DNA of 64,000 bases, taken from positions 1,829,069 to 1,893,068 of the forward strand of contig NZ_CP118974.1 of the NCBI RefSeq assembly GCF_029024305.1, read 5' to 3'. The position numbers and the translations under genes were made by a program. This DNA comes from Mammaliicoccus vitulinus (GTDB lineage: Bacteria; Bacillota; Bacilli; Staphylococcales; Staphylococcaceae). The notes under the pieces were generated by a model. The model did no database searches. It was not told where the DNA came from and was given only the letters and a program-made list of their open reading frames with translations. Of this stretch, positions 1 to 9,710 are shown one piece after another. Position 1 is the stretch's first letter. Each line of letters starts with the position of its first letter.

Positions 1-272
1 TCATTTACACACATTGCAACTGCATCAATACCTATTGTGTCATGCTTATTATAATCAATAGCGAGTTTTAATTTAGTTCCAACGCCATCAGTACCTGATA
101 CTAATACTGGTTTTTCCATATTTAATTGAGATAGATCAAAGGCTGCACCAAATCCACCTAATCCACCTAAAACTTCTTTTCTCATCGTACTTTGTACATG
201 AGACTTCATTCTATTTACCGCTTCATAACCTGCTTCTATATCTACACCAGATGCTTTATATGCTTTCGACAT
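1..272 (-). CDS. purM: Phosphoribosylformylglycinamidine cyclo-ligase (AIR synthetase), 5' part only
   Basis: This is the beginning of PurM, which uses ATP to close the imidazole ring and make aminoimidazole ribotide, the fifth step of de novo IMP synthesis in the cytoplasm. Only about 90 codons lie inside the window; the rest runs off the left edge. The protein starts [19 protein letters not shown] and contains the family's glycine-rich stretch ending DGVGTKLK and then [13 protein letters not shown], both typical of the PurM N-terminal domain. Its ATG lies 17 bases inside the end of purF, so it is translationally coupled and is the eighth visible gene of the purine operon. The identification is secure despite the truncation. 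Confidence 0.93.
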   Translation of the reverse strand, partial: MSKAYKASGVDIEAGYEAVNRMKSHVQSTMRKEVLGGLGGFGAAFDLSQLNMEKPVLVSGTDGVGTKLKLAIDYNKHDTIGIDAVAMCVN

Positions 273-1752
273 TAAGATTACCCTCTTTATCAAAGTATTG
301 TTTGTTATTTGCTAAATAAGCCTTTTGACGTGGACTTAAATTTTCATAATATCGTTCTTCATAATCATACAGTCCTGCAGGGTAGTCACCCGTAAAGCTT
401 TCAACACAAAGACCGTGATATGGCACCTCTTTATCTAAACCAATAGAATTAATTAATCCATCAACTGATAAATAAGATAAAGAATCTGCACCAATATAGT
501 CTCTAATTTCTTCAGGTGATTTATTTGCAGATATTAATTCTGATGATGTGGATACATCGATACCATAAAAGCTAGGGAACATAAATTCAGGAGAAGCAAT
601 GCGAACATGAATTTCATTTGCTCCAGCGTCTTTCAACATTTTCACGATTCTTTTACTTGTTGTACCTCTCACAATTGAGTCATCTACAAGCACAATATTT
701 TTTCCATGTACAATATCTTTTACAGCTGATAATTTGACGCGTACACCTTGTTCACGTAACTCTTGAGTAGGTTGTATAAATGTTCTAGCGACATATTGAT
801 TTTTAACAAGTCCCATCTCATACGGTAAATGGCTTTCTTCAGCAAATCCAGACGCTGCTGAAAGTGATGAATTCGGCACACCTATAACCATATCAGCATT
901 AATAGCAGGGCTTTCTTGTGCTAATCTTTTTCCTGATTCTTTGCGCACAGCATGTACATTTTTACCTGCTATTGTGGAATCTGGTCTAGCGAAATAAATA
1001 TATTCCATAGCTGAAATTGCTGTTGTCGTATCTGTTGTATATGATTCTACTCTTATACCATCATCATTAATGACTATAAATTCTCCTGCATGAATATCTC
1101 TAATAAACTCTGCGCCAAGAACATCAATTGCACATGTTTCACTAGCGATTATATAAGCACCCGTTTTCATTCTTCCTACTGCTAACGGTCTAATTGCATT
1201 TGGATCTACAGCACCGTATAGCGCATCTTTAGTTAATAAAGCGAATGTAAATCCGCCTTTTATTATATTCAAACTTTCTTTTAATGCTTCTTCAAAAGTG
1301 GATGCTTTACTTCTTCTAATAAGATGCATGATCACTTCTGTATCTGAAGAAGAATGGAAAATAGCACCGTCTTTTTCTAAATCTTTTCTCAAACTTTGTG
1401 CATTAACTAAATTTCCGTTATGACAAACACCTACACTCATATCATAAAAGTGATATAAAAAAGGTTGGATATTTTCAATACCTTGATTTCCAGATGTTGC
1501 ATATCTTACGTGACCAATTGCATGTTGATTACCTTTAAATCCTTCTAATTGAACATCAGAAATTGCATCAGTCAACAATCCTAAACCTCTTTCACCTTTA
1601 AGCTCAAATCCATTTGAAGAAACTATACCTGCACCTTCTTGACCTCTATGTTGTAAACTATGAAGTCCCATATAAGTTAATTGTGCAGAATCTGGATGGT
1701 TCCATATGCCAAATACACCACATTCTTCATTTAAACTCTTGATTTCATGCAT
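256..1752 (-). CDS. purF: Amidophosphoribosyltransferase
   Basis: PurF (498 aa) makes 5-phosphoribosylamine from PRPP and glutamine, the committed step of purine synthesis. A ten-residue propeptide ([10 protein letters not shown]) precedes Cys11 in CGVFGIW, the N-terminal nucleophile of the class II glutaminase domain after processing. That domain fills roughly residues 11-240. The phosphoribosyltransferase half carries the PRPP loop [13 protein letters not shown] near residues 350-365. Length is close to the staphylococcal enzyme. The start overlaps the end of purL by 22 bases and has an AAAGGGG ribosome site 9 bases upstream. The enzyme is normally inhibited by AMP and GMP, and the operon is expected to be under PurR. 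Confidence 0.97.
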   Translation of the reverse strand: MHEIKSLNEECGVFGIWNHPDSAQLTYMGLHSLQHRGQEGAGIVSSNGFELKGERGLGLLTDAISDVQLEGFKGNQHAIGHVRYATSGNQGIENIQPFLYHFYDMSVGVCHNGNLVNAQSLRKDLEKDGAIFHSSSDTEVIMHLIRRSKASTFEEALKESLNIIKGGFTFALLTKDALYGAVDPNAIRPLAVGRMKTGAYIIASETCAIDVLGAEFIRDIHAGEFIVINDDGIRVESYTTDTTTAISAMEYIYFARPDSTIAGKNVHAVRKESGKRLAQESPAINADMVIGVPNSSLSAASGFAEESHLPYEMGLVKNQYVARTFIQPTQELREQGVRVKLSAVKDIVHGKNIVLVDDSIVRGTTSKRIVKMLKDAGANEIHVRIASPEFMFPSFYGIDVSTSSELISANKSPEEIRDYIGADSLSYLSVDGLINSIGLDKEVPYHGLCVESFTGDYPAGLYDYEERYYENLSPRQKAYLANNKQYFDKEGNLNVESI

Positions 1753-3920
1753 TGAGCGATTGCCCCTTTCAACTGTTCATCCAAATCAGATACATGGTAT
1801 TTAATTTGTGATGATTCATTAGTTAATGTAAATTCACCGTCGTCAGTTATTTTACCTATCTCAACTGCACCATCTACTTCTACTGTTTGACTTTCTTTAG
1901 CAACTAAAATATATCTACCTTGTGTTTCACTGAATAATTGTGCATTTGAAAGTGGTACTGTAACATCTAATCCTAAATTAAAGTGTGATGATACTTTTGC
2001 AAGACTTATTGCAATACCGCCCTTACCTATTGCTTGGACGTGAGAAACAGTTTGAGCATGAATCGCTTCTTTAATTTGTTCGCCACGTTGAACTTCTGCG
2101 TTTAAGTCTATTGAACTTGGTTCATGGTTAACTTCTTTATATAATAATTTTTCGATTTGACTTCCACCAAAATCATTTTTTGTTTCTCCAACGATATAAA
2201 TACGTTCGTTAACTTTTGGTTCAAAGTCATTCAAATAACTTACATCTTCAATTAAGCCGACCATTCCTACTACAGGCGTTGGGAAGATTGAAGTTCCTTT
2301 AGTTTCATTGTATAAAGAAACATTTCCAGATACGACTGGTGTATTTAAAGCTTCACATGCTTCTGCCATGCCTCGTGTAGAATCAGTTAATTGTTGATAT
2401 ATTTCTTTCTTCTCAGGAGATCCATAATTTAAGCAATCTGTCATTGCTAAAGGTTTAGCACCTACAGATATTAGGTTTCTATATGCTTCAGCTACAACCA
2501 TTTTTCCGCCTTCATATGGGTTGTTATAAACATATCTTGCTTCACCATCTATCGTTGAAGCAATTGCTTTTTTAGTACCTTCAACTCTAACGACACCGGC
2601 GCTAATACCTGGTTTAATAATTGTATTCGCACCAACTTGTTGATCATATTGGTCATATGCATAATGTTTTGAAGCAATTGTAGGGTGATTAATCAGCTTA
2701 GAAAATACATCTTTAACATCTATATTGTCGTATTGATGCGCATCTTCATTATGCTCTTTCGCTTCACCTTCTAAAATATATACTGGTGCTTCGTCAGCTA
2801 ATGGTTCAACTGGAATATCTGCATAAACTTCGTCTTCGTAAGATAATACAAATCTATTTGTATCAGTTACTTCACCAATTACTGCAGAATCTAATTCGTG
2901 ATGTTCAAATAAATCTAAGAATTTTTGTTCTGTTCCTTTTTCTACTACTAATAACATACGTTCTTGCGTTTCTGATAACATCATTTCATATGGAGAAATA
3001 CCTTCTTCTCGTGTAGGGACTTTTTCTAAATGTAGATGTATACCACCTTCACCTTTAGCAGCCATTTCTGATGATGATGACGTTAAACCAGCAGCACCCA
3101 TATCTTGAATTCCGACTAATTCTGGATATGTTATCGCTTCTAAAGTAGCTTCCATTAATTTTTTACCGACGAAAGGATCACCTATTTGTACAGATGGTCT
3201 CTTACTTTCAGATGCTTCACTTAATTCTTCTGAAGCAAAAGTAGCACCGTGAATACCGTCTCTACCTGTTTTTAATCCAACATAAATAACTGGATTACCT
3301 ATACCTTTAGCAGTACCTTTTTGAATTTTGTCATGATCAATAATGCCGACACACATTGCGTTTACAAGTGGATTACCATCATAACGGCCATCAAATTCAA
3401 TTTCACCAGCAACTGTAGGGATACCAATACAGTTACCATAGCCACCAATACCTTTTACGACACCACTAAATAGCCTACGATTAGTTTTATTTGTTAATTC
3501 ACCAAATCTTAAACTATTTAATAATGAAATTGGTCTTGCACCAATTGAAACGATGTCACGAATAATTCCGCCGACACCAGTTGCAGCACCTTGGTAAGGT
3601 TCTATCGCTGAAGGGTGATTGTGAGATTCTACTTTGAATACAACTGCTTGGTTATCGCCGATATCGACAACACCAGCACCTTCACCTGGTCCCATCAATA
3701 CATGTTCGCCAGAAGTAGGGAATTGCTTTAAAAATGGCTTAGAATGCTTATAAGAACAATGTTCACTCCACATTACTGAAAAAATACCAATCTCAGTAAA
3801 ATTAGGTTTTCTACCTAAAATACTGATTACTTTTTGATATTCTTTATCTGTTAAGCCCATATCTCTATATAAATATTCTTTTTCTATTTCTTCTATACTA
3901 GGTTCTAAAAACTTAGACAT
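1731..3920 (-). CDS. purL: Phosphoribosylformylglycinamidine synthase, large subunit
   Basis: PurL (729 aa) is the small, Gram-positive type of FGAM synthetase, which needs PurS and the glutaminase PurQ as separate subunits. It converts FGAR to FGAM using ATP and ammonia channelled from PurQ. Recognisable blocks are the ATP-binding [21 protein letters not shown] region near residue 95, GIPTVAGEI near residue 165, and the paired AIR-synthase-like N and C domains repeated in the second half (for example [16 protein letters not shown]). The ATG has a GGAGGG site and overlaps the last 8 bases of purQ. All three subunit genes are adjacent, in the order purS-purQ-purL. Confidence 0.97.
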   Translation of the reverse strand: MSKFLEPSIEEIEKEYLYRDMGLTDKEYQKVISILGRKPNFTEIGIFSVMWSEHCSYKHSKPFLKQFPTSGEHVLMGPGEGAGVVDIGDNQAVVFKVESHNHPSAIEPYQGAATGVGGIIRDIVSIGARPISLLNSLRFGELTNKTNRRLFSGVVKGIGGYGNCIGIPTVAGEIEFDGRYDGNPLVNAMCVGIIDHDKIQKGTAKGIGNPVIYVGLKTGRDGIHGATFASEELSEASESKRPSVQIGDPFVGKKLMEATLEAITYPELVGIQDMGAAGLTSSSSEMAAKGEGGIHLHLEKVPTREEGISPYEMMLSETQERMLLVVEKGTEQKFLDLFEHHELDSAVIGEVTDTNRFVLSYEDEVYADIPVEPLADEAPVYILEGEAKEHNEDAHQYDNIDVKDVFSKLINHPTIASKHYAYDQYDQQVGANTIIKPGISAGVVRVEGTKKAIASTIDGEARYVYNNPYEGGKMVVAEAYRNLISVGAKPLAMTDCLNYGSPEKKEIYQQLTDSTRGMAEACEALNTPVVSGNVSLYNETKGTSIFPTPVVGMVGLIEDVSYLNDFEPKVNERIYIVGETKNDFGGSQIEKLLYKEVNHEPSSIDLNAEVQRGEQIKEAIHAQTVSHVQAIGKGGIAISLAKVSSHFNLGLDVTVPLSNAQLFSETQGRYILVAKESQTVEVDGAVEIGKITDDGEFTLTNESSQIKYHVSDLDEQLKGAIAQCMKSRV

Positions 3921-4584
3921 GTTGTTCCCTCCAACTTTCGATTATAGATTGAAATAATTTAACACCGCTATCTGAGCCAAGTAATGTTTCCATCGCACGT
4001 TCTGGATGTGGCATCATTCCACAAACATTACCTTCCTTATTTGTTATACCAGCTATATCTTTATATGAACCATTTGGATTGTCATTATAAGTTAAAATAA
4101 TTTGATTGTTTTTTACAAGATCATCATAAATGTCATCTGTACAATAATAATGTCCTTCACCATGCGCAACAGGATAAACGACTGTTTCATCTTTGTCATA
4201 TTGATGAGTAAATTTCGTTTTATTATTTACAATTGTTAATTGTTCATTTCTACTAACAAATAAATGACTATCATTATGCAATAAAGCACCTGGTAACAAT
4301 CCAACTTCAGTTAAGATTTGGAATCCATTACAAACGCCTAATACTGGTTTTCCTTCACGAGCAAGTCTTTTTACTTCACTAATAATTGGTGCTACACGAG
4401 CCATCGCACCAGATCTTAGATAGTCACCAAAAGAGAACCCACCAGGTATTAAGACACCATCAAAACCTTCAAGTGAAGTTTCTCTATAATCTACATATGC
4501 CGCTTCAACACCAGAATGTTTAGCAGCATTAAACATATCACGATCGCAATTAGATCCCGGAAATACTAATACAGCTAATTTCAT
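3913..4584 (-). CDS. purQ: Phosphoribosylformylglycinamidine synthase, glutaminase subunit
   Basis: PurQ (223 aa) is the class I glutamine amidotransferase subunit that supplies ammonia to PurL. The catalytic cysteine is in [12 protein letters not shown] near residue 87, and the His-Glu pair is in [15 protein letters not shown] near the C-terminus, so the triad is complete. The N-terminal [13 protein letters not shown] is characteristic of the family. The ATG shares one base with the TAA of purS (TAATG arrangement), which indicates tight translational coupling. Length agrees with other Firmicute PurQ proteins. Confidence 0.97.
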   Translation of the reverse strand: MKLAVLVFPGSNCDRDMFNAAKHSGVEAAYVDYRETSLEGFDGVLIPGGFSFGDYLRSGAMARVAPIISEVKRLAREGKPVLGVCNGFQILTEVGLLPGALLHNDSHLFVSRNEQLTIVNNKTKFTHQYDKDETVVYPVAHGEGHYYCTDDIYDDLVKNNQIILTYNDNPNGSYKDIAGITNKEGNVCGMMPHPERAMETLLGSDSGVKLFQSIIESWREQHV

Positions 4585-4844
4585 TACGCGTTCTCCTCGT
4601 CTTCTAAGATTTTGAAACTATATTCTTCAATTACAGTATTAGCAAATAACTTTTCACTTAACGTATTGACAACATTTTTGATTGTATTTTCATCTGTTTC
4701 ATCAACTGTCATATATATAACTTTACCTACTCTAATATCATTTACTTGCTCGTATCCTAAATCATGTACTGCTCTGTTTAATGCTTGACCTTGAGTATCT
4801 AAAACCTGACCTTGTAATGTGATGTGCAATTCAATCTTCTTCAT
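4584..4844 (-). CDS. purS: Phosphoribosylformylglycinamidine synthase subunit PurS
   Basis: PurS (86 aa) is the small dimeric subunit that bridges PurL and PurQ in the Gram-positive FGAM synthetase complex. The sequence has the expected ferredoxin-like pattern, with [19 protein letters not shown] at the N-terminus, VRVGK-type strand residues in [13 protein letters not shown], and a [11 protein letters not shown] strand near the end. Its position between purC and purQ, 1 base from the former and overlapping the latter, is the standard operon order. No enzymatic residues are expected. Confidence 0.95.
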   Translation of the reverse strand: MKKIELHITLQGQVLDTQGQALNRAVHDLGYEQVNDIRVGKVIYMTVDETDENTIKNVVNTLSEKLFANTVIEEYSFKILEDEENA

Positions 4845-5546
4845 TTATAGTTCCTCCAATTTTTTGTAAAAAGTTTCATAAGTATCGATTAATGAGCCAG
4901 TATCTTCTCTGTATACATCTTTATCAAAGTTTTCTTGTGTCTCTTTATCCCAAATTCTGCAAGTATCTGGAGATATTTCATCAGCTAATAAAATTTGACC
5001 ATCTTTCGTAACACCAAACTCGATTTTATAATCTACTAATATCAAGTTCATTTCATTCATTACTTCACTTAATACAGCATTAACTTTTAAAGCTTCATTT
5101 TTAATAGTAGATAGTTCATCAGGTGTAGCAATATTAAGTAATGCGACGTGATCGTCTGTAATTAGAGGATCATTTAACTCATCTTTTTTATAAAATAATT
5201 CTAATAATGGTTCTTCAAATGTATGACCTTTTTCAAAGCCAAGCCTTTTACAAATAGACCCTGCAGCTACGTTACGAACAACGACTTCTAATGGAAAGAT
5301 TTCTACAGCTTTAACAAGTTGTTCTGTTTCAGATATTTGTTCTATAAAGTGGCTCGGAACACCTTTTTGTTTCAATATTCCAAAAATTTTAGATGTAATT
5401 AAATTGTTTAATCTACCTTTTCCTAACATTTCATCTTTTTTAGCTCCGTTACCTGCTGTTACTTCATCTTTATATTCAATTCTTAAAACATCTTCTTGTT
5501 CTGTATTGAATACTCTTTTAGCTTTACCTTCATAAAGTAGTGACAT
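4845..5546 (-). CDS. purC: SAICAR synthetase (phosphoribosylaminoimidazole-succinocarboxamide synthase)
   Basis: PurC ligates aspartate to CAIR with ATP to give SAICAR, step eight of IMP synthesis. I place the start at [13 protein letters not shown] (233 aa) rather than at an in-frame Met 15 codons upstream: this matches the N-terminus of staphylococcal PurC, and an AAGGGCGG ribosome site lies just upstream. Typical features are the ATP-binding [11 protein letters not shown] loop, [15 protein letters not shown], and the SAICAR synthetase signatures [13 protein letters not shown] and [14 protein letters not shown]. The gene starts 1 base before the end of purK and ends 1 base before purS. Confidence 0.96.
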   Translation of the reverse strand: MSLLYEGKAKRVFNTEQEDVLRIEYKDEVTAGNGAKKDEMLGKGRLNNLITSKIFGILKQKGVPSHFIEQISETEQLVKAVEIFPLEVVVRNVAAGSICKRLGFEKGHTFEEPLLELFYKKDELNDPLITDDHVALLNIATPDELSTIKNEALKVNAVLSEVMNEMNLILVDYKIEFGVTKDGQILLADEISPDTCRIWDKETQENFDKDVYREDTGSLIDTYETFYKKLEEL

Positions 5547-5547
5547 G

Positions 5548-6675
5548 TTACTTGTTCCGCCCTTCAAAAGTTTGATTAAATTGTTGTTCATCCTTATCTA
5601 AATCTGTTGATAGTTTAGTAATATGTCCCATCTTACGGTTAACTTTATTAATCTTTTTGCCGTATATATGAACATGCCAATCTGGATGCTTATAAAATTC
5701 ATGCTTCAAGTTCGATACATCTTGACCTAATAAATTCATCATAATAGCTGGTTGTAATAAATTAATTTTTTCTGGCAAGTGCCACCCTGCTACAGCAAGT
5801 ATGTGTGTATCAAATTGAGAATAATCACAAGCTTCTATAGAATAATGTCCAGAATTATGAGGTCTAGGTGCAATTTCATTTACAAATAGCTTATAATCAT
5901 CAGTCACGAAAAATTCCACAGTAAAAATACCAATGAAATGAACTTTAGACATGATCTTTTCAACTTCATTTATAGCTTGTTCTTCAAAATCTAAACGAGC
6001 TGGAACGATTGTTTTATATAATATTTGATCTCTATGTTCATTTTCTTGTAGAGGAAAATAAACTGTTTGATCATAAATGTCACGTGTAGCTGTTATGGAT
6101 ACTTCTTTATATAGAGGGAGATATTTTTCAACTACGCATGGTGTATCGGCAATAAGTTCTCTTGCTTCATCCAAGTCATCGTTAGACCGTATGACAAGTT
6201 GTCCTTTTCCGTCATAACCACCAAAACGTGTTTTTATAATAAATGGAAAGCCTATTGTTTCAATCGCTTCATCCAAGTCTTGAGATTGCTTCACTTCTAA
6301 AAACGGCACTATATTTACATGAGCGCTTTCTAGAGTTTGCTTTTCAGTTAATCTATCTTGTAATAAAGCAACTGTTTCACTTCCTTGAGGTATATTATAT
6401 TTATTGGAAAGTGTTTCTAATTGTTGTGCATCTATATTTTCAAATTCATAAGTAACGACTTTTGAGATATTACCTAATTGATTAAGTGCCTTTTCATTAG
6501 AGTAATCAGCATTTATAAATTCATGTGCTACAAATTGTGCAGGACAATTTTCATCAGGATCTAGGATTGCGACTTTAAATCCCATTTTTTGTGCAGATTG
6601 CGCCATCATTTTGCCTAATTGACCGCCGCCCACAATACCTATCATGTCACCTGATTCAAGGTTATAATAAGTCAT
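5548..6675 (-). CDS. purK: N5-carboxyaminoimidazole ribonucleotide synthetase (ATPase subunit)
   Basis: PurK (375 aa with this start) makes N5-CAIR from AIR, bicarbonate and ATP, and PurE then rearranges it. It is an ATP-grasp enzyme: the N-terminal nucleotide-binding loop is [18 protein letters not shown], the ATP-grasp core includes [13 protein letters not shown], and the metal-binding end is [20 protein letters not shown] longer reading with 13 extra residues exists, but [10 protein letters not shown] aligns with staphylococcal PurK. Its ATG overlaps the end of purE by 14 bases with a GGAGG-type site in purE, consistent with coupling. Confidence 0.96.
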   Translation of the reverse strand: MTYYNLESGDMIGIVGGGQLGKMMAQSAQKMGFKVAILDPDENCPAQFVAHEFINADYSNEKALNQLGNISKVVTYEFENIDAQQLETLSNKYNIPQGSETVALLQDRLTEKQTLESAHVNIVPFLEVKQSQDLDEAIETIGFPFIIKTRFGGYDGKGQLVIRSNDDLDEARELIADTPCVVEKYLPLYKEVSITATRDIYDQTVYFPLQENEHRDQILYKTIVPARLDFEEQAINEVEKIMSKVHFIGIFTVEFFVTDDYKLFVNEIAPRPHNSGHYSIEACDYSQFDTHILAVAGWHLPEKINLLQPAIMMNLLGQDVSNLKHEFYKHPDWHVHIYGKKINKVNRKMGHITKLSTDLDKDEQQFNQTFEGRNK

Positions 6676-7144
6676 TTTGCATTTCCTCCACTTTATCGCG
6701 TAAACTTTTTTCATAATTCACTAATTGATTTCTTACATTTTCATCAGTCATACCAATCATTCTCGCTGCTAAAATACCAGCATTCTTAGATCCTGCTTTT
6801 CCTATAGCAGTAGTTGCGACAGGAATTCCACCTGGCATTTGTACTATAGATAGTAAAGAATCCATGCCTTTTAAACTTTTCGATTCAATTGGTACACCTA
6901 TAACTGGAACTGTCGTTAGCGAAGCAACCATTCCTGGTAAGTGCGCTGCGCCTCCTGCTCCAGCGATAATAATATCGATGTTTTGACTAGTAGCATTTTT
7001 TGCAAAATCAACCATTTCTAATGGTGTTCTATGTGCAGATACAACCTTCTTATCATATTGAATTCCAAAATAATCAAGCATATCACATGCTTCTTTCATG
7101 ATAGGCCAATCTGATGAACTACCCATTATTACTGCCACTTTCAT
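6662..7144 (-). CDS. purE: N5-carboxyaminoimidazole ribonucleotide mutase
   Basis: PurE (160 aa) moves the carboxyl group of N5-CAIR to C4 to give CAIR. The chosen start [14 protein letters not shown] matches the family and sits 6 bases behind a GGGTGA ribosome site; a GTG three codons further upstream would lie on top of that site. Conserved parts are GSSSDWP (phosphate binding), VVSAHRTP (catalytic His) and [16 protein letters not shown]. It is the first gene of the operon. The promoter and a PurR-box-like site lie just upstream, so repression by PurR when purines are plentiful is the likely control. Confidence 0.96.
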   Translation of the reverse strand: MKVAVIMGSSSDWPIMKEACDMLDYFGIQYDKKVVSAHRTPLEMVDFAKNATSQNIDIIIAGAGGAAHLPGMVASLTTVPVIGVPIESKSLKGMDSLLSIVQMPGGIPVATTAIGKAGSKNAGILAARMIGMTDENVRNQLVNYEKSLRDKVEEMQNDLL

Positions 7145-7203
7145 GTAAGTCACCCTTTCAAATAGTTGAAATATTTAACTTTTATTGTGTATATTACAGA
7201 TAT

Positions 7204-7232
7204 AGCATAACAATTGATAATGCTATTTTCAA
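7204..7232 (-). promoter_or_regulatory. purE operon promoter
   Basis: On the minus strand TTGAAA (7227-7232) and TATGCT (7204-7209) are separated by exactly 17 bases, a good SigA promoter. The predicted leader is only about 50 bases, too short for the purine riboswitch that precedes some Bacillus pur operons, and no such aptamer is visible. Control is therefore likely at initiation. Confidence 0.6.
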
Positions 7233-7235
7233 TGG

Positions 7236-7248
7236 AAAAACGAACATT
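7236..7248 (+). promoter_or_regulatory. PurR box 1 (purE side)
   Basis: AAAAACGAACATT matches the PurBox consensus AWWWCCGAACWWT at 12 of 13 positions. It lies directly upstream of the purE -35 hexamer, where bound PurR would exclude polymerase. PurBoxes usually occur in pairs in opposite orientation, and the partner here is box 2. Confidence 0.65.
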
Positions 7249-7271
7249 TTATATCTTTTTTACAAAAATAA

Positions 7272-7300
7272 TTGATTTATGTTCGTATTAAAGAGATAAT
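7272..7300 (+). promoter_or_regulatory. folD promoter
   Basis: TTGATT (7272-7277) and GATAAT (7295-7300) are separated by 17 bases, giving a start point near 7307 and a leader of about 45 bases. PurR-like boxes lie in the spacer and in the leader, so folD is probably co-regulated with the purine genes, as in Bacillus. Confidence 0.6.
7278..7290 (-). promoter_or_regulatory. PurR box 2 (folD spacer)
   Basis: The GTTCG core of an inverted PurBox falls between the -35 and -10 of the folD promoter. The flanks are weaker (10 of 13), but the location is ideal for repression. It begins exactly 42 bases after box 1. Confidence 0.45.
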
Positions 7301-7319
7301 TTACAGTGTAACCAACACT

Positions 7320-7332
7320 AAAGTTCGATTTA
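7320..7332 (-). promoter_or_regulatory. PurR box 3 (folD leader)
   Basis: AAAGTTCGATTTA matches the inverted PurBox consensus AWWGTTCGGWWWT at 11 of 13 positions. It lies in the untranslated leader of folD, exactly 42 bases after box 2 and in the same orientation. Confidence 0.5.
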
Positions 7333-7352
7333 TTATTTAGGAGGCAATTTTC

Positions 7353-8210
7353 ATGGTAGCTAAGATATTAGACGGTAGAGAAATAGCGAAGGCTTACAGA
7401 GCTGGTCTTCAAAGTGAAGTAGAAAGATTAAAGACACATAACATCGTACCAAAACTATCTGTCATTCTTGTAGGTAATGACGGTGCGAGCCAAAGTTATG
7501 TTAATTCTAAAAAGAAAGCAGCTGAGAAGATCGGTATGATATCTGAAATCATACATATGGACGAATCATCTACAGAAGAAGAAGTTCTTAATGAATTAGA
7601 AAGATTAAACAACGATAATTCTGTGAGCGGTATTCTAGTGCAAGTACCACTTCCTAAACAAGTTTCTGAAGCTAAAGTATTAGAAACAATTAATCCAGAT
7701 AAAGACGTAGACGGTTTCAACCCTATTAATATTGGTAGATTATATACTGGTGAACGTACGTTTATTCCATGTACACCATTAGGCATTATGGAAATACTCA
7801 AACATGCTGATATCGACTTAAAAGGTAAAAACGTGGCTGTAATCGGTAGAAGTCATATCGTCGGTCAACCTGTAAGTAAATTATTAACAGATCAAGATGC
7901 AACTGTAACGCTATTGCATTCTAAGTCGACAAATACAGAAGAAGTTTTAAAACAAGCAGATGTAATAGTAAGTGCAGTAGGACGCGTACACCTCGTAACA
8001 AAAGACTTAGTAAAACCAGGTGCAGTCATTGTTGACGTTGGTAACACACCAGGCGAAGACGGTAAACTTAAAGGTGACGTAGATTTCGAAGCGGTTAAAG
8101 AAGTTGCCGGAGCAATCACGCCAGTACCAGGCGGTGTCGGCCCACTCACAATCACAATGGTCTTGAACAACACACTATTAGCTGAAAAATGGAAAAATGG
8201 AATAGAATAA
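7353..8210 (+). CDS. folD: Bifunctional methylenetetrahydrofolate dehydrogenase / methenyltetrahydrofolate cyclohydrolase
   Basis: FolD (285 aa) interconverts 5,10-methylene-THF and 10-formyl-THF, the one-carbon donor used twice in purine synthesis, which explains its place beside the pur operon. The N-terminal catalytic domain has [23 protein letters not shown] with the conserved Tyr and Lys. The NADP-binding domain contains [16 protein letters not shown], and the signature [16 protein letters not shown] is near the C-terminus. Length is typical. A TAGGAGG ribosome site precedes the ATG. It is divergent from purE and ends at a strong terminator, so it is monocistronic. Confidence 0.97.
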   Translation: MVAKILDGREIAKAYRAGLQSEVERLKTHNIVPKLSVILVGNDGASQSYVNSKKKAAEKIGMISEIIHMDESSTEEEVLNELERLNNDNSVSGILVQVPLPKQVSEAKVLETINPDKDVDGFNPINIGRLYTGERTFIPCTPLGIMEILKHADIDLKGKNVAVIGRSHIVGQPVSKLLTDQDATVTLLHSKSTNTEEVLKQADVIVSAVGRVHLVTKDLVKPGAVIVDVGNTPGEDGKLKGDVDFEAVKEVAGAITPVPGGVGPLTITMVLNNTLLAEKWKNGIE

Positions 8211-8238
8211 ACATATAATAGTCTCTAGACTAAAAATG

Positions 8239-8282
8239 AAAACAGAGCCAACACATGTTATCCAATGTTGGCTCTGTTTTTT
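8239..8282 (+). terminator. folD terminator
   Basis: A 13-base perfect stem AACAGAGCCAACA / TGTTGGCTCTGTT with a 12-base loop is followed by a run of T. This is a standard intrinsic terminator just downstream of folD. Confidence 0.9.
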
Positions 8283-8307
8283 CATATTTTTTTATAAGTT
8301 GATTAAT

Positions 8308-8355
8308 AAAAAAACCAATCCGCTAATTGAAATGAATTCAACGGATTGGTTTTTT
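8308..8355 (-). terminator. hmp terminator (bidirectional hairpin)
   Basis: The arms AAAAACCAATCCG and CGGATTGGTTTTT are separated by about 19 bases. A-rich and T-rich ends allow termination in both directions, mainly for hmp on the minus strand. The CCAATCCG stem core recurs in the intergenic repeats at 15.5 and 42.8 kb. Confidence 0.8.
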
Positions 8356-8368
8356 GCGTGTATCGGAA

Positions 8369-9526
8369 TTATACGTTTGTAATACTCATTTTTGGACCAA
8401 ATGGTTCGAAATGTACACCTGATTGATCAATGTTTAATTTGTTTAATTCTTCAAAAATTGTATCCATAAATGTTATACCACCACATAAATAAATTTCTAC
8501 ATCTTCATTTATCCAAGATTTTAGTTCGTCACTTGTTAAGTAACCGTCTCTTTCTCTTAAGTGGTAAGTAACTTCAACATTATTGTTCATTACATTTAAT
8601 GCATCTATTTCTTTTTTGAATGGTACATCTGCTTCTGATTCGTTAACATGTACGAAATGAACATCTCTACCTTTATAACCTTCATCTTCTAACATAGCTA
8701 ACATTGGTGTTACACCAGCTCCTGAAGATAATAGCAATAATTTTTTATCTTCAGGTGATTCTACTTTGAAATCACCTGCTGGAGCTGAGATTTCTAAAGT
8801 ATCTCCTACTGAGTAACTATCGTGTAGGTCATGTGATACAAGTCCTTTTTTCTCGCCCGCACCTTCTCTTTTAACAGCAAATCTGATTTTTCCATCATTT
8901 TTAACTGAAAAAATTGAATAGTGTCTTAACGCCAAGTTTTCATCATTTGTTGGTTTAATACGTACTGTAATATATTGACCAGCTATAAGCTCTGGTACTT
9001 TAATATTTTCTTCTGGTTCAACTTCGAATGATTTCATTGAAGTACCTTGGTCTTCGATATTAGTAATTTTAAATGATTGAAAGTCGTCCCAAGCAGCTTG
9101 TTCATACATTGCTTTTTCCATTTGAATGAATACGCTCGCGATTTCACCATATGCTTCTTCCCAAGCATTCATAATATCGTCTGTAGCTGCGTCGCCTAAT
9201 ACTTCTTTAATCGCTTTTAATAAATACTCTCCAACTATTGGATAGTGTTCTTCTTTTACTTGTAACGCACGGTGTTTATGAGCAATTTGGTTAACATTAG
9301 GCACAATTGCTTCTAACTGATCGATATGTTTAGCTGCTGCTAATACAGTTTGTGCTAATGCCGTTTGTTGTTTCCCTTGTTTTTGGTTTGATTTATTAAA
9401 GATATTTAATAATTCTGGGTGTGCTTCAAATAATCTTTCATAAAAGACTTTAGTAATTTCATTTCCGTATTGTTCTAATACTGGTACTGTTTGTTTAACG
9501 ATTTCTTTAGTTTGTTCTGATAACAT
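8369..9526 (-). CDS. hmp: Flavohaemoglobin, nitric oxide dioxygenase
   Basis: Hmp (385 aa) oxidises nitric oxide to nitrate with O2 and NAD(P)H, protecting the cell and in particular its haem-copper oxidases. The globin domain (about 1-140) has the proximal histidine in NQIAHKHRALQV. The FAD domain has LRHYSIFSV, and the NAD domain has LLLLSSGAGVTPMLAML and ends EPFGPKMSI. I start at MLSEQTKEIVKQTVP, preceded by an AGAGGGGGAT site; a Met 12 codons earlier falls in the operator. It is divergent from nsrR and close to the qox operon, a reasonable setting for a protector of respiration. Confidence 0.96.
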   Translation of the reverse strand: MLSEQTKEIVKQTVPVLEQYGNEITKVFYERLFEAHPELLNIFNKSNQKQGKQQTALAQTVLAAAKHIDQLEAIVPNVNQIAHKHRALQVKEEHYPIVGEYLLKAIKEVLGDAATDDIMNAWEEAYGEIASVFIQMEKAMYEQAAWDDFQSFKITNIEDQGTSMKSFEVEPEENIKVPELIAGQYITVRIKPTNDENLALRHYSIFSVKNDGKIRFAVKREGAGEKKGLVSHDLHDSYSVGDTLEISAPAGDFKVESPEDKKLLLLSSGAGVTPMLAMLEDEGYKGRDVHFVHVNESEADVPFKKEIDALNVMNNNVEVTYHLRERDGYLTSDELKSWINEDVEIYLCGGITFMDTIFEELNKLNIDQSGVHFEPFGPKMSITNV

Positions 9527-9542
9527 CAGAATCCCCCTCTTA

Positions 9543-9565
9543 AAGATATATTTTAAATACATGTT
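9543..9565. promoter_or_regulatory. NsrR operator of hmp
   Basis: AAGATATATTTTAAATACAT plus GTT closely matches the palindromic NsrR site known from Bacillus hmp (AAGATGYATTTTAAATRCATCTT type). It covers the predicted transcription start of hmp, between the -10 and the ribosome binding site, so occupancy by cluster-loaded NsrR would block transcription. This is a consensus match by eye. Confidence 0.75.
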
Positions 9566-9567
9566 TA

Positions 9568-9596
9568 ATTGTAAATAGTTTCACAATGTTTTTCAA
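9568..9596 (-). promoter_or_regulatory. hmp promoter
   Basis: On the minus strand TTGAAA (9591-9596) and TACAAT (9568-9573) are spaced 17 bases apart. The predicted start point falls inside the NsrR operator. Confidence 0.65.
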
Positions 9597-9710
9597 TATA
9601 ATTTGTGTTTGTTTACAAAATTGTCAATATTTCATGATTTTCAAATTCAATCATTGTTTTTTAGACTTTGTTTTAAGTATAATTAATATATTATAAGGAG
9701 GATGAACTTT

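Noticed and set aside
2786..3016. A 76-codon frame on the plus strand inside purL
   Set aside because: It lies wholly within a conserved gene on the other strand, has low-complexity hydrophobic content and no ribosome binding site.
7145..7352. Purine riboswitch in the purE leader
   Set aside because: The predicted leader is about 50 bases and shows no aptamer-like three-way junction or conserved TATA/TCTACC loops; PurR boxes explain the region better.
7496..8173. Two minus-strand frames (101 and 93 codons) inside folD
   Set aside because: Antisense shadows of a highly conserved gene without start signals.
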